From: Erythrophleum ivorense
Lineage: Eukaryota; Streptophyta; Magnoliopsida; Fabales; Fabaceae
NCBI GenBank assembly: GCA_026724425.1
Contig: JAIUCV010000395.1
Span: 248,001 to 312,000, forward strand
Direction of reading: 5' to 3'
Length of the DNA: 64,000 nt
In this document: positions 26,564 through 36,766 of the stretch, one piece after another
How the letters are laid out: each line of letters begins with the position of its first letter
Position numbering within the stretch: the first letter of the stretch is position 1
The notes under the pieces: model-generated
The model's input: only the letters and a program-made list of their open reading frames with translations
Database searches by the model: none
What the model was told of the DNA's origin: nothing
Translations under genes and position numbers: made by a program

Positions 26564-29500
26564 GGGGGAGGTGAAGGGGGGGGGGCAGTTGTCTCCCGAT
26601 AGTTTTACAAAATTTGTACGTATATAGTATTGAATTTCAATATTATGTTCTTACATTCTATGAAATTTTAAGTTCATTAAGCCTGCAGAACTCACTGAAC
26701 ATATATACATTTATATGTTTTATTATTTGACATTTTAAATTGAATATACTAAATACACACATTTATTTTTTTTTCTCTTTCCTTTTTTTCTTTTCTTTCT
26801 TATTTTTCTATTTTCTTCTTACCTTTCTCCCTCTTTTCCTATTTCTTCCTCACTTTTTAGTCTTTTTTTCAAATTGTCTTTAGTTTGTTAGACTTTACAC
26901 AATATTTCTTCTCTTTGCTCCTAGCACCCTTTACTCAACATTTCTTTTATTTTTAAAGTTGTATTTAATCTATGTATATATTTTTATATATTTTTGTAAT
27001 TAGTAATTCTATAATAATAATTAAGTAAAATATAACTAAGTTCAAATGTCAATATACTTGTTTTAAGTTGGATCTAGAATAATTGTCATTGAAAATACTT
27101 CAAAACTTTTTTAAATATTATTGGATAAGATAGTCTTTGTTGTGCTTTGTAGATATATATTTTTGCAAATTGACAATGATAAATTTTTACACTTCATTTG
27201 ATAAACCTTTTCTTTTTTCTTTAAAATGATATTCTAAGTTATTTATTGAATTATGAGGTTGTTGAGTGATTATATATTATTCTAGTGTATCTTTATGATG
27301 TATTACATAGATATTGAATAAATATAGAACTATATCCTAATTTGTAGATAGTAAAATTGTTAATATTAATATGAAGAGTAATTCTTGATACATTATTTAT
27401 TTAAATTCAAATGGGAAAACCACCATCATCCAGATTCCTAAACAGATTTTCAAAGATGATCTTCTGCAATTGATGCTTTTGGAATGGGTTACCAACTATG
27501 AAAAGGAGTTCTATGGCAATTAGAAGGCTTTTCATGCCACTACTCCCCATGTACATGAAAAACTTGGAAATGGAACTGTTAAATCTATTTTCAAGAGACT
27601 TAGAGTAGATGCAGGAACTTCTTCTACCCAAACTTCTTCTACCCACTCTCGTCTCACGACTCATCAATCTATGATGATTACTCTTGTTACGAAGTATAAG
27701 CAGAAGAAAGGAGTTATCCCTATCCGTTATTTCTACCTTGATGGTCACTATGCCTATGTCGGAAAGATTAATAGTCACTTCATATGGGATTGTATCCCTC
27801 TATATGTGACTCTGACTGTGGCTATCACATGGATAGTTGGGAAGGCTCTGAAGACAATGAATGGAGGCCATGTGGCTCTAATGTAGTGGCTACTTGGAAA
27901 AAAGTTAAGAAGAAACCATCAACTTGGGGATTAGGACTCTGCTCTCACAAAAAGACTGATTATAATAGTAGTGATGATGATTTTGATGACAAACCTAAGC
28001 CTAAATGGGTAGGCATTAGAGATTTTAAACCAAGACCCAGGTCTATCCATGAGTTACTCCGAGAATTAAGTCATGAAAACCTTCTCCCACAACCTAACCT
28101 AGTTGTTACATGACAGGTATTACCACAGCCTATACCATGCATGATATTCTCATCCGCGTCCAAAGTTTATGACTTTGAGTTTTCTCTTATGGAGAGAAGG
28201 ACCAATCTAAAAACTAATGTCACTTACAAGCCATTTTTTGTTCATACAGAGGTTGCTCCTAATAGAGCCATGAGGCTAGTCTTACAAGTTGAAGAAGTGT
28301 TAAACTGGCGTGCACACAATGCTATGGCTCAAAACCATGTCCTTTAAAGAATTGATTCTTGTCTTAAGAATTTCTCGAGTTAAATAGCTCAAACTCATTC
28401 TCGTCTTGATGAACTTTTCACATAAGTCTCACAGTTGTATGATTTCCTATAGCAATAAGTGGCGTTCCTAGATGCAAAACTTAGAAGCTTTATTGCATAT
28501 GGGTATACAGGCCTTATCTTTACATAAAAGGAATAAGAAAAGGTTTAAATTACAAATTGGCTATAAAGATATGGCAAGGGATTATTCCAAAAGTATCTGT
28601 GATACTTACCTTTCCTTGTACACTCTTGTTTACAATCCTTATCCTTCTCCACCATATTCACCTTACCCACATTAGATAGATTACCAGAAATGTTTTAAAA
28701 TGAATTATGAGGTTTCCAGGAAAAAAAGAAGACTACCTCAACCCAAGCCAACTTAGCCAACTTCAACCAAAACAACCACCACCACGTACTAGAATACCAA
28801 CTCAAAGACTATATAACACTTTACTAAGTTTGAACCCTCTTCTTCCTAGACTAAACCCTTTGACCAACCTTTAAAATCCTTGAAAATCAAAATACCACCT
28901 TCATCAAAGAAAACTCAATCTCCACCGTCAGACCAAAGAAGCAAACAACTAATGCAAGCAGAGCCTCCATCTCAACTAGAAAACCAAAAATCTTCTGGAA
29001 CCATTACTCTTGCGGCACCAATGACCCATTAAAATTCTGATTCTAATCGTACTGATGAAATTGGTTTAGAGCCAATCAGTTTTGATTAGTCAAATGATTA
29101 TGCCAATATCTTTGCTTCTTATATGGTCAATCCCACTCATGTTGAAGAGGTTGATGAATCTAATATAGAACATGAAGACTATGGTGAACACCACCTTTAT
29201 ATAGAAACTTCTCCTGACTATGCACAAGCCCAGGCTACTTGTCTTACCAATGGCCCATGGTTCACATTTGATGATGTTCCTTCGGAAAAATGGAGAGATA
29301 AATTATTTGAATTCAGCATGGATAGACTTCCAAATGATTAGACCAGCTACTAATCTTAACGCAGTTCTCATTGAATTTACCACTAGATTCACGGGAACTC
29401 TTTGAGAATGGTTTCAAAGCCTAAGGCAGCATACACAGCTTCATTACACCCGTACTTTCAGCACTAATCCACTCCTTGGTTTCATTCATACAGAATTCTT

Positions 29501-32500
29501 AAGAAACTTCATCTCGTTGACAAGAAAAAGAATATTTTGAAATACGTTATTGTTCTTAAAAGAAAAAAGGATCTTGATTTTCACTATTAAAAGATGGCTG
29601 AACGTTATTACATGCTTGGCTTTAATGATGTTAATCTTTGCCATACCTTTATAACTTCCTTACTTGATGAACTTCAACTATAACTTATAAGAGCTATTTA
29701 ATCCCTCTGTAGAGACATGACAGATATCTTTTTAAGAGAAATTTATCAGCTTGGCGTTGCTACCCTTGAAAAGTTATTTAGGCTACATAAGATATTTGAT
29801 TTTATAATGGAAAAAAAGCTAGCACCTCAGAAAGTTTGCAAGAAGCCTTATTTTCAAATCAAATGCAAGGATAAACAAAGATGTTCTTGCTCCACAAAAA
29901 AGAAATTTCACTTTCATAAGGCTTGTTACAAGACTTTCCGGCAAAAGAGGCATAAAAAGCTTATAAGGTTTTCAAAAGAAAGACCACACAATACAGAAGA
30001 AAGGATCGTTGCTACATTGGTGGCAAGAAATGTCGTTTTGCAAAACAGTGTCCTAACAAGTCCAAGAAAGATATTAAGCTCCTCTAACAATTTCAAACCA
30101 ACATTCTTCTTTAGCAAGATAAAGAGATCGAAGAACTCTTTTCAGAACAAGAGAATGCTAATGATTCTACTGTCTTTGCCTTACCAAGACTATCCTCCTC
30201 AAATTCAGATTTCTCTTTTGATTTTGAATGTTCTATCACTTCTAAACAAATAGATGACTCTCTTTAGTATAGCTACTCTATCCAATTTTGCAACCAGGCA
30301 AAACAAACAGAGCCACCCTTGCCCTATGTTGAAATGCAAATTCTTAAAAGCAAATATTACAAGTCAATCCCTATTATTGCTTACAAGGATACTAGAGCTT
30401 TAAAAAGTTTGATGAATCTTGCAGTTCTCCCTCCTAAGGCCTAAAAGAAACACTCTGAATATTTTAGCGTGGCTGATGGAAAGATCTTCAAGGTTGACCT
30501 TATCACCAATAAAAAGATTGGTATAAGAGTCTTCTTTGATTGCATTATATGGACAAAAGTCCTAGGAAGCGGTCTTATTGACAAAGATATTCTTACTGGC
30601 ATGGATTTTTGTTACCAAGCTAAACAATTGCATATCCTACCTAAGGGTATCAAATACAAACAGCTTCAAGCCATACATCACTGTTCCTAAGATATTTGAA
30701 CTCCAACAAGTCCCTTTGGGTTATAAAGCCATTCGTGATTAGTTGATGCAATACTATCCAGAATCTCATAATCAATTTACTCATACTTGTCCACTTTAGA
30801 AAATTCAAGAGTTTTTCATCCAACTTTTCTTCAAGAAAAAAGGAAGATGTCAGTCCTACCAAAACCTCTCACTTTAGCATAAATCCTGATGATTTAGTTT
30901 TAGCCAAAGAAGAATATGTGGCATTGCTAAAACAAGATCTTATTGAGCCAATCAAATCTTGTAAAAAAAAGATTGGAGCAGAAGCGAGACAAGAAAAGAT
31001 TAGTCATTGATTACAAACTTCTCAATATGTTCCTTCAAGATAACAAGTTCCCATTACCAAAGATGAGCTCATAGACTAGTCTTTTCAAGGATGCAGAAGT
31101 CTTTTCAAAATTTGATCTCAAAGTTAGGTTTTAACAAATGGGTATTGATTCTGTTGAGAGATACAAGATAGCATTTTGTATTCCTATTGCCCGTATCAAT
31201 AGATAGTTATGCCTTTCAGCTTAAAAGTAGCACAATCCTTCTTTCAAAAGGCCATGACAGATTTTGAACCCATTCTACATAGTACCCTCATTTACATTGA
31301 TAATATACTTGTCTATTCCATAAATGAGAAAGATTTTGAAAGGCTCCTACAACAGTTCTTGGACATTACAAAATAGTACGTGACCATTAATCTTTTTGAC
31401 ATAAACATAGTAACCATTGGGGTAGAAATAACAAATAGGGATGACTTCGTTCTTTTGCTTCTACTTTGTAACAGGAGTAATTATCATGGATTGATGAGTT
31501 GTGAGCTGGCGGGAGTGGGTAGAAGAAGTTCCCTCTTCTACTTCAGGTCTCTTGAAAATGGATTTAATAATTCCATCTCCAAGCTTTTCAAGTATAGGGG
31601 AAGTAGAGGTATGAAAAGTCTTTTGACTGTTGTGAAACTTCTTTTCATAGTTGGTAATCCATTCCAAACGCATCAATTGTAGAAGATCATCTTTGGGAAT
31701 CTGCTTAGGGATCTGGATGATGGTAGTGTTATCTGGCCTGTTAGAGCCTATGTATCGAACATCATTAGTTGAATTTTGAAACTGAAGGTCTATAAAATGG
31801 TTTTGTAGTTGGTTGATCATCTGGTGGTGGAGAGTGGCCGAAATAGCATTCTAAACTTGTTCTGCACCAATAATCTAGACTTGAACTTTTAGTCTAGTGG
31901 AAAGAGTGAGATTTGACGGCTTTATGTTGAACTTGGAGACGATAGTGAGGATTGCACTGCCACCATTGAGGGTGACAAGAGTTGCACCAATTAAAGCATT
32001 TTAGAAGGAAGTGTATAAAGTATCAAGGAGGAAAATATAGGTTGTTGCTGCTATCTCTTTTTTTTTTCTATGAAGGATGAGGACTGATTGAATGGCTCCA
32101 AGGTGGAGGTGTGTATATACTTGACAGATCCATTGAGAGATGAAACTGATAAGAATTTTCAAAGTAACACATTGTTCAGTCTGGGTTGATTGTAACCCAC
32201 ATTGATCCATCTTTGTACCTTGGACAATCTCTTTAATAGGTGGAGTTTTTGGAGAAATAAGCTTCCTAATAGAACGGGTGAAAGAATGGTTTTGTTTATA
32301 AAGTTCATAGGGATTGAGGATAACTGCGATGGTTTCTTTTAGATGGGATTCATCTGGGATTTGGGTAATTTCTACAAGGTTATCTATTTTATTAGAGGCA
32401 TGGGATATACAAAAAGAGGAAATTGATCTAGAAAAGGGAAGAAGAAAGTCTAACTAGTTCATAAGATTCTTTAGTGGATGACGTGGTTGAAAACTCTCTT

Positions 32501-33701
32501 TTATAATAAATCTATTTCCAATTATCTTGAGAATTAAGGCTTTGATACCAAAGGAGTACCTCTAGAAGAGGATACTAATATCAGCTCAATTCCATCTCAC
32601 CCTCTGAAGATCTTCTCTGAAGAGATACCATCGGTAATACACCATGAGATCTACGTGTTGCTGGACATACTCTAAAGGGAAAGGAGGAGTTATTTGATCA
32701 TTTTCCTTTCTCTCTTCAGGAGTTGGAGGAAGACAATCCTAACAGAAGTAATTTGAGTGATGTTCACACTTATCCCTTAATCTTTTAGGAGATAGTTTCT
32801 ATGCCTTATCTTTTTAAAACAAAATTTATGAGAGAAAAAGTTAAAATATTGTTAGTGAATTAATCTTATATAGCTTAATCCAAAAATTTAAAAGGAAACA
32901 TTTTATTAGAACAATATACTATAAAAATATAAATTTTTTAAAATAAAATATAGAATAACTATTAAGAAAAAAAAAAATTTTGTCCCTCCCCCTCTCCTAA
33001 TCCTAGGTCCTGGCTCCACCAGTGGCCTTGGAAATTGTTCGGGGAGGAGACTTAGACTAGGCAAGCATAAGGATATTCTTGACTGTAATACCAAAAGAAG
33101 AATAAACAAATAAATAAATAAACCTTAGTACCAACTAGCTTCACTAACTTTTAATGGGTGCTTTTCTATGTTGTCCCTGTGGGTAGTTTATCAGAAGTCA
33201 AAGACGTATATGATATATCAATATGGAACAAACATATTCTTTATGCATAATTTATTTTCTGATATGTTTTATTATTTTTCCACTGCAAATTATCATCTTT
33301 ATGAACAATTACATGCATGATCTTGTTTGTTCACATCATGTAGGACAATGAGACCATTGTGGGAGACACGGGCAAGTCCTAACGTTGTATACTCTTTACG
33401 ACACCTGCAAAATGACACATCAACGTTAGTTGTTGGTGGAATAGATGGCATCTTACGATTTTTGGATCAGAATAATGGCAACATTATTTCACGTTGTATA
33501 ACGAAGGATAATTTGATATCAACTTATCAAAGTCCTTCTGGAGCTATTCAGAGAATGAAAGGGAGAAGAATACATGAAGACGCCCTTATCGACAACATCC
33601 CAAAGAATGCTCGACCACCCATCACATGCTTGGCTGTTGGAATGAAGAAGATCGTCACCACACACGGTACTAGGGATATTAGAATGTGGAAATTCAACTA
33701 A
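14912..33701 (+). CDS. F-box/WD40-repeat protein (At3g52030-like), nine exons
   Basis: Predicted SCF-type E3 ubiquitin ligase substrate receptor: the F-box would bind a SKP1/ASK protein and the WD40 propeller the target, which is unknown. Exons: 14912-15114, 15330-15530, 17047-17101, 21528-21626, 22716-22819, 24108-24197, 24434-24573, 24902-24986, 33344-33701. All junctions are GT-AG and frames join without a stop, giving 1335 nt and 444 residues. The F-box lies at about residues 41-75 (LDHDILCMIFVYLDMFDLVR). WD-type strands follow, for example MRLWSLD, ARVFDMY, YCWDL, LRFLD and IRMWKFN at the C terminus. The start is the first in-frame ATG at 14912. Introns 3 (4.4 kb) and 8 (8.4 kb) are swollen by transposons and a viral relic, yet every exon is open, so the gene looks functional. 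The family call is from recognised motifs; the exon model needs transcript support. Confidence 0.85.
15115..15329 (+). other. Intron 1 of the F-box/WD40 gene, with TA microsatellite
   Basis: The donor GTACTT and acceptor GAAG restore the conserved F-box sequence CKFWSAVINN across the junction. A (TA)n microsatellite lies at about 15208-15240. Confidence 0.75.
16357..16779 (-). mobile_element. TRIM-like element: two ~118-bp direct repeats in intron 2
   Basis: Direct repeats at 16357-16473 and 16661-16779 share motifs such as attaggtg and gactcgtaaca and surround a 187-bp non-coding interior. On the minus strand each repeat starts TGTTACGAGTC; the right one continues with TCCCACATTAG, text commonly seen in plant TRIM LTRs. 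The right copy reads TG...CA on the + strand; the left copy's TG is changed to CA. I found no matching 5-bp target duplication, so the boundaries are tentative. Confidence 0.5.
17240..17398 (+). mobile_element. tRNA-derived SINE-like element in intron 3
   Basis: An A-box-like tagctcatatggc at 17262-17274 and a B-box ggttcaatcc at 17318-17327 have the spacing of an internal Pol III promoter. A 15-base A run at 17384-17398 follows. That order is the usual plan of a plant SINE. It cannot fold as a tRNA: no acceptor stem pairs around the boxes. A weak candidate duplication (agagaatac upstream, aaagaatac downstream) is imperfect and offset. Confidence 0.5.
17571..18003 (-). mobile_element. TRIM retrotransposon in intron 3
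   Basis: Two direct repeats, 17571-17715 and 17860-18003 (145 and 144 bp, very roughly 75% identical by eye), both begin TGATGGG and end CCATCA, giving LTR-type TG/CA ends. They enclose a 144-bp non-coding interior. Next to the right repeat, on the minus strand, is TTGGTATTAGTGC, close to the plant initiator-Met tRNA primer-binding motif TGGTATCAGAGC, so the element points to the minus strand. Flanks gtaat (17566-17570) and gcaat (18004-18008) form a 5-bp target duplication with one transition. The diverged LTRs mean an old insertion. Confidence 0.78.
18121..18345. repeat. Cluster of TCGCTATAGCGA-type palindromes
   Basis: At least six variants of the palindrome cgctatagcg occur within 225 bp. 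The best is the perfect 14-mer ctcgctatagcgag at 18327-18340. The cluster is absent from the same place in the two related LTRs at 1-7337. Confidence 0.75.
19075..19206 (+). repeat. Degenerate ~30 bp tandem array inside the LTR
   Basis: Four to five units with the core ccaaaagtc preceded by gtgagg, equivalent to the arrays at 1739 and 5440. Confidence 0.7.
24987..26493 (+). other. Left part of intron 8 of the F-box/WD40 gene
   Basis: Non-coding. It starts with donor GTGAGC at 24987. It holds a ~221-bp imperfect tandem duplication (25304-25700) sharing gggacaattgctatcacacc. No gene was seen. Confidence 0.6.
25304..25700. repeat. ~221-bp imperfect tandem duplication
   Basis: Copies start near 25304 and 25525 and share gggacaattgctatcacacc at about 25429 and 25673 plus an upstream gttagtca/attagtca landmark. 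Each contains caactctttctgcttaa or a variant. Confidence 0.6.
26526..26557. repeat. (GA)n microsatellite
   Basis: About 16 uninterrupted GA dinucleotides next to a short GT run, inside the subterminal region of the inverted-end block. Confidence 0.95.
27405..31378 (+). pseudogene. Endogenous caulimovirid polyprotein fragment (decayed)
   Basis: A degenerate pararetroviral reading runs left to right with many stops and frameshifts. Landmarks in order: a movement-protein C-terminal segment (IQIPKQI, from about 27430); a coat/gag-like region; a CCHC-knuckle-like segment at about 30006-30050 with the second Cys and the His position substituted; a protease-like region near 30385 where the D-T-G motif reads DTR; and reverse transcriptase segments FSKFDLK (about 31096) and YIDNILVYS (31293-31319), where reading ends abruptly. 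The order movement protein, capsid, protease, RT in one polyprotein fits petuviruses and related florendoviruses. RNase H is missing. It is a fossil with no open frame longer than about 180 codons. Confidence 0.8.
31379..32815 (-). pseudogene. Endogenous caulimovirid movement-protein region, inverted
   Basis: Read on the minus strand this is the N-terminal part of the same kind of polyprotein, with a 30K-type movement protein: LHLGAIQSVLILH near 32095, LNGGSAILTI near 31960, NHFIDLQFQN near 31790 and IQIPKQI near 31720. Its inner end overlaps in content with the start of the plus-strand fragment (27405-27780), so about 0.4 kb is present twice in opposite orientation. Stops interrupt it. The join at about 31379 is a tail-to-tail rearrangement of two viral pieces, as is usual for endogenous pararetroviruses. 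Confidence 0.78.
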
Positions 33702-35561
33702 GATGCAGCACTTGTGCCTTGTAAGATTGCGATTTTTTCTACTATTGATTTGTGATAATTACATTGTAGAAGAGAGGCACTGAGAGAGGGAGAGTAGTTT
33801 GTTAGCGTTTATGGAAAGGGAAAACAAAAATTCACTCTTTTGAATGACAAATTCATGTCATTTTCTCACATGAGATATAACATTACATGTTAAATTGTAT
33901 TTAAACATTGTATATCTTTTTGTGTCGCAATATCTATATTTTTGTTCTATCTCGTGTCAGGATTAGTGCTTCTTATGTGTCAGCTGCAAAATTGTCTTGT
34001 TCATAATAAGATTTTGGGCTATGCCAAACCCTTGGCAAACAAGCAGAACAAAGTATAGTGGAGCTATAATTTCTGTTGACTGGCACTGGCTAGGCTGCAT
34101 TCTTTCATTCTGTGGGTAAAATGAGGAACACAGATCAACAAGGAAGGACATATAATATTTCAAGAGTGTTGTGGTGCTGCTTGGGATGCTTGTCATTATA
34201 TAAAGTAAGAGTAATGTTCCTTTTATCTTGTGTTGTTTCTATGACTTGTATTTTTTATTACAACATACTCAGAAAACGGACGTTTCTGAACAGTTTTGTT
34301 GAGATTTGATCTCTTGCACCAAAGTGAATGTGTTAATGATGAAGTTTATTGTTTATTAACACGCATATTTTCAAGGAGTTTTCACTATAGGTCGGGTGCC
34401 AGGGGCAAACTGTGAAGGATTTTGAGAGTGAAATAATAATCATTATAACAATTAAACATGTCAAGGTATTTAATACCAATTAAAGATGTCCTTTAGTTAA
34501 AGTTTCAAAAATCAATAAATTATTATAGCATTTAACTTCCGCGTGCATTTAAGTTCTCTCCAAAAAAGGCATGAATCTCAAAGGGTGGATGTGGCCTGAA
34601 GTTGGAAGAAATCATACATAATCTTTTAGAATTTTTTTTAATTATGTTAATGGTGTTATTTAACTTCGCGAGGAGTTAAGCTCTATCCGTTGAAGCAACG
34701 GCTTGGCTTTTATATTCAATTTTTGTTGGTGATCTTACGTTGATAGGCATATAATTCCAATGTATCTAACTCTGAATATCAAACAATCTATTTAACTTTA
34801 AAGTATTTTATCTACTAAAATACACTTTATACTGCAGAGACTAAAATGTAAATAAGTCATTCCTAATGAAAAATAAATGTTTAAAATTTTTATAACTAAT
34901 AAACTTAAATTATTTATAGACAAAAGGGTAGATTTCTACATTTTTTTTCCAAATTTCAAAAGAAAATATTGTGAATTTTTGTAACTTACTCAAAATAATA
35001 AATAAAATAAAGTAGAATAATCTTTTTTTTTTTGTAGTCTTTTATTTTCTTATTAGATTAAAGCTCTATTTCAATGCTTCACCAATGAAATATCTTTTAA
35101 GTTGGTCCCTGAAAGAATTACCTCATCAGATGGGACATTTTTTAATTTGATCCTTTATAAAATTGACTACTTAATTTGGCCACTTACAAATAAAAATCTA
35201 TCAAATTGGTAATTATCAATAATATTTTTATGCTAATTTACTGTTAATGAAATTAGTAGTCAATATGAAATGATCACTATCTAATAACCTATAAAAAACA
35301 TTTTATATGTTACATTTATTAATTTTATAGATAATATATTAATATAAGGATATTATTGATAACAATTTTATTTAAAAATATTTAACCAAAAAATTACCCA
35401 TATGTAAGGAATAAAATTGAGAAAAAATTTTTATGAGAGATGGAATTAAAAACTACTCAATCTATGAAAGAATCAGATTAATGATACTGTTCTCTATAAA
35501 AGCTTAAATTAAAAACTACTTTGTCTTCACAATAGCAAAATGAGATTTTAATTTTTTAGTG

Positions 35562-35592
<31 letters not shown>

Positions 35593-35854
35593 TTGTTAAA
35601 TTGATTATGGATCTTTTTTTTTAAATTCTTTTCATTTCATTTTTTTGAATTTTTTTTTTACTTTTTTTAATTTAAATTAAATTTGTCCACAGCATGAGGC
35701 CACGTCTAGATATGTTATGAGTCTTTGATTGATGGTTTCTTGAACCTTACCGGGATCCCCACTTCTTGCCCGAAATTAAGGTCTCCTCCGCTGAGAACCC
35801 TAACCCTTTGAAAACCCTTGAAGCCGAAAGTAGCTCTGAATCAACGAAGCAACC
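33702..35854. other. Intergenic spacer, F-box/WD40 gene to NAA10
   Basis: The left part should include the 3' UTR of the F-box gene; aataagattttgg near 34005 is a possible poly(A) context. The rest is AT-rich with a (TA)n run at 35563-35586. No gene was seen. The last ~100 bp are GC-richer and form the presumed NAA10 promoter and 5' UTR. Confidence 0.5.
35796..35807 (+). promoter_or_regulatory. Telo-box upstream of NAA10
   Basis: aaccctaaccct, followed by aaaaccctt at 35811-35819, lies 48 bp before the ATG. Telo-boxes (AAACCCTAA type) are known in plant promoters and leaders of translation-related and cell-division genes, which fits a ribosome-associated acetyltransferase. The function here is inferred. 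Confidence 0.5.
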
Positions 35855-36481
35855 ATGGTGTGCATAAGGAAGGCCACAGTAGATGATCTATTGGCCATGC
35901 AAGCCTGCAATTTGTTCTGTCTTCCTGAGAATTACCAAATGAAGTATTATCTGTACCACATCCTCTCGTGGCCTCAACTTCTCTACGTCGCTGAAGATTA
36001 CAATGGCCGAATCGTCGGTTACGTTCTCGCCAAAATGGAAGAAGAAACCAACGAGTGCCATGGCCACATCACCTCCCTCGCCGTCCTTCGAACCCACCGC
36101 AAGCTGGGTTTGGCTACCAAGCTCATGAACGCTGCTCAGAACGCCATGGAGCAAGTGTTTGGAGCTGAGTATGTTTCGCTTCACGTGAGGAAGAGCAATC
36201 GGGCAGCCTTTAATTTGTACACCGAGACCTTGGGGTATAAGATTCACGATGTGGAGGCTAAGTATTATGCCGATGGAGAGGATGCTTATGACATGAGGAA
36301 GCAGCTGAAGGGGAAGCAATTGCATCATCATGGTGGTGGTGGTGGTGGTCATCATCATCACCACCATCACCACCACCACCATCACGGTGGTGGCTGTTGT
36401 TCCGGTGAGGCAAAGGCGGAGAAGACGGAGACGAAGGGGAATACCAAAGCAGAGTCGAAGGGGAATGTGAAGGCGACCTGA
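35855..36481 (+). CDS. NAA10: N-alpha-acetyltransferase 10, NatA catalytic subunit
   Basis: Catalytic subunit of NatA: transfers acetyl from acetyl-CoA to the N-terminal Ala, Ser, Thr, Gly, Val or Cys of nascent proteins after Met removal, working with the ribosome-bound NAA15. The 208-residue single-exon frame matches plant NAA10 almost throughout. GNAT fold at about residues 1-150; the acetyl-CoA loop RKLGLA at 82-87; LPENY at 23-27, including the conserved catalytic-site Glu; SLHVRKSNRAA at 108-118; and KYYADGEDAYDMRK at 136-149. The tail is unusual: GGGGGG then an uninterrupted run of 12 His (166-177), GGGCC, and a Lys/Glu-rich end. A shorter His-rich tail is normal in plant NAA10. The start context accATGGTG is good and the telo-box upstream supports a housekeeping promoter. 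The downstream flank is tandemly duplicated. Confidence 0.96.
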   Translation: MVCIRKATVDDLLAMQACNLFCLPENYQMKYYLYHILSWPQLLYVAEDYNGRIVGYVLAKMEEETNECHGHITSLAVLRTHRKLGLATKLMNAAQNAMEQVFGAEYVSLHVRKSNRAAFNLYTETLGYKIHDVEAKYYADGEDAYDMRKQLKGKQLHHHGGGGGGHHHHHHHHHHHHGGGCCSGEAKAEKTETKGNTKAESKGNVKAT

Positions 36482-36500
36482 TTATGAAAGCAGTCATGGC

Positions 36501-36766
36501 TCTAGACGAGTTAGACATGTAATATTTGTGCCTTCGTTGGTATTTTCCCCAATTTTCCAAAGCTTATCATTTTCTCCATCAATGAGATAATTGGGATTAT
36601 AATGGGTGTTAATCTTTATTGTCTAGCTATAATGGGTCTAGACAAGTTAGTCATGTAATATTTGTGCCTTGGTATTTTCCCCAATTTTCTGAAAGTTTCT
36701 CATTTTCCCGATCGCTGAAACAATTTGGATTAAAACGGGTGTTGATCTTTATTGTCTAGCTATAAA
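36501..36766 (+). repeat. ~136-bp tandem duplication in the NAA10 3' flank
   Basis: Copies start tctagacgagttagacatg (36501) and tctagacaagttagtcatg (36637). Both contain tgtaatatttgtgcctt, tattttccccaattttc and ctttattgtctagctataa. The first begins 20 bp after the stop codon, so the duplication doubles the probable 3' UTR and any polyadenylation signal within it. Confidence 0.85.

Larger units (their letters stand above)
26494..33024. mobile_element. 6.5-kb block with perfect 10-bp inverted ends in intron 8
   Basis: cactggtgga at 26494-26503 is repeated exactly in inverse orientation at 33015-33024. Subterminal similarity follows inward on both sides: a G-rich tract with gggggagg and then acaaaattt. 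Short CA-ended inverted termini with purine-rich flanks suggest a hAT-like DNA transposon, but an 8-bp target duplication is not clear (flanks ttgggaga and gccttgga). No transposase is visible; the interior is mostly pararetroviral (27405-32815). Chance pairing of two separate element ends cannot be excluded. Confidence 0.45.

Noticed and set aside
27405..32815. An intact or activatable virus copy
   Set aside because: Multiple stops and frameshifts, substituted key residues, missing RNase H and an internal inversion show it is a dead fragment.
33327..33343. An independent gene starting just upstream of 33344
   Set aside because: The frame is the last exon of the F-box/WD40 gene: a TAG acceptor at 33341-33343 joins in phase with the donor at 24987.
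35888..36560. Two long open frames antisense to NAA10 (35888-36385 and 36258-36560)
   Set aside because: Shadows of the real gene. Their Met/Val- and His-rich stretches are only the reverse reading of the His/Gly codon run.
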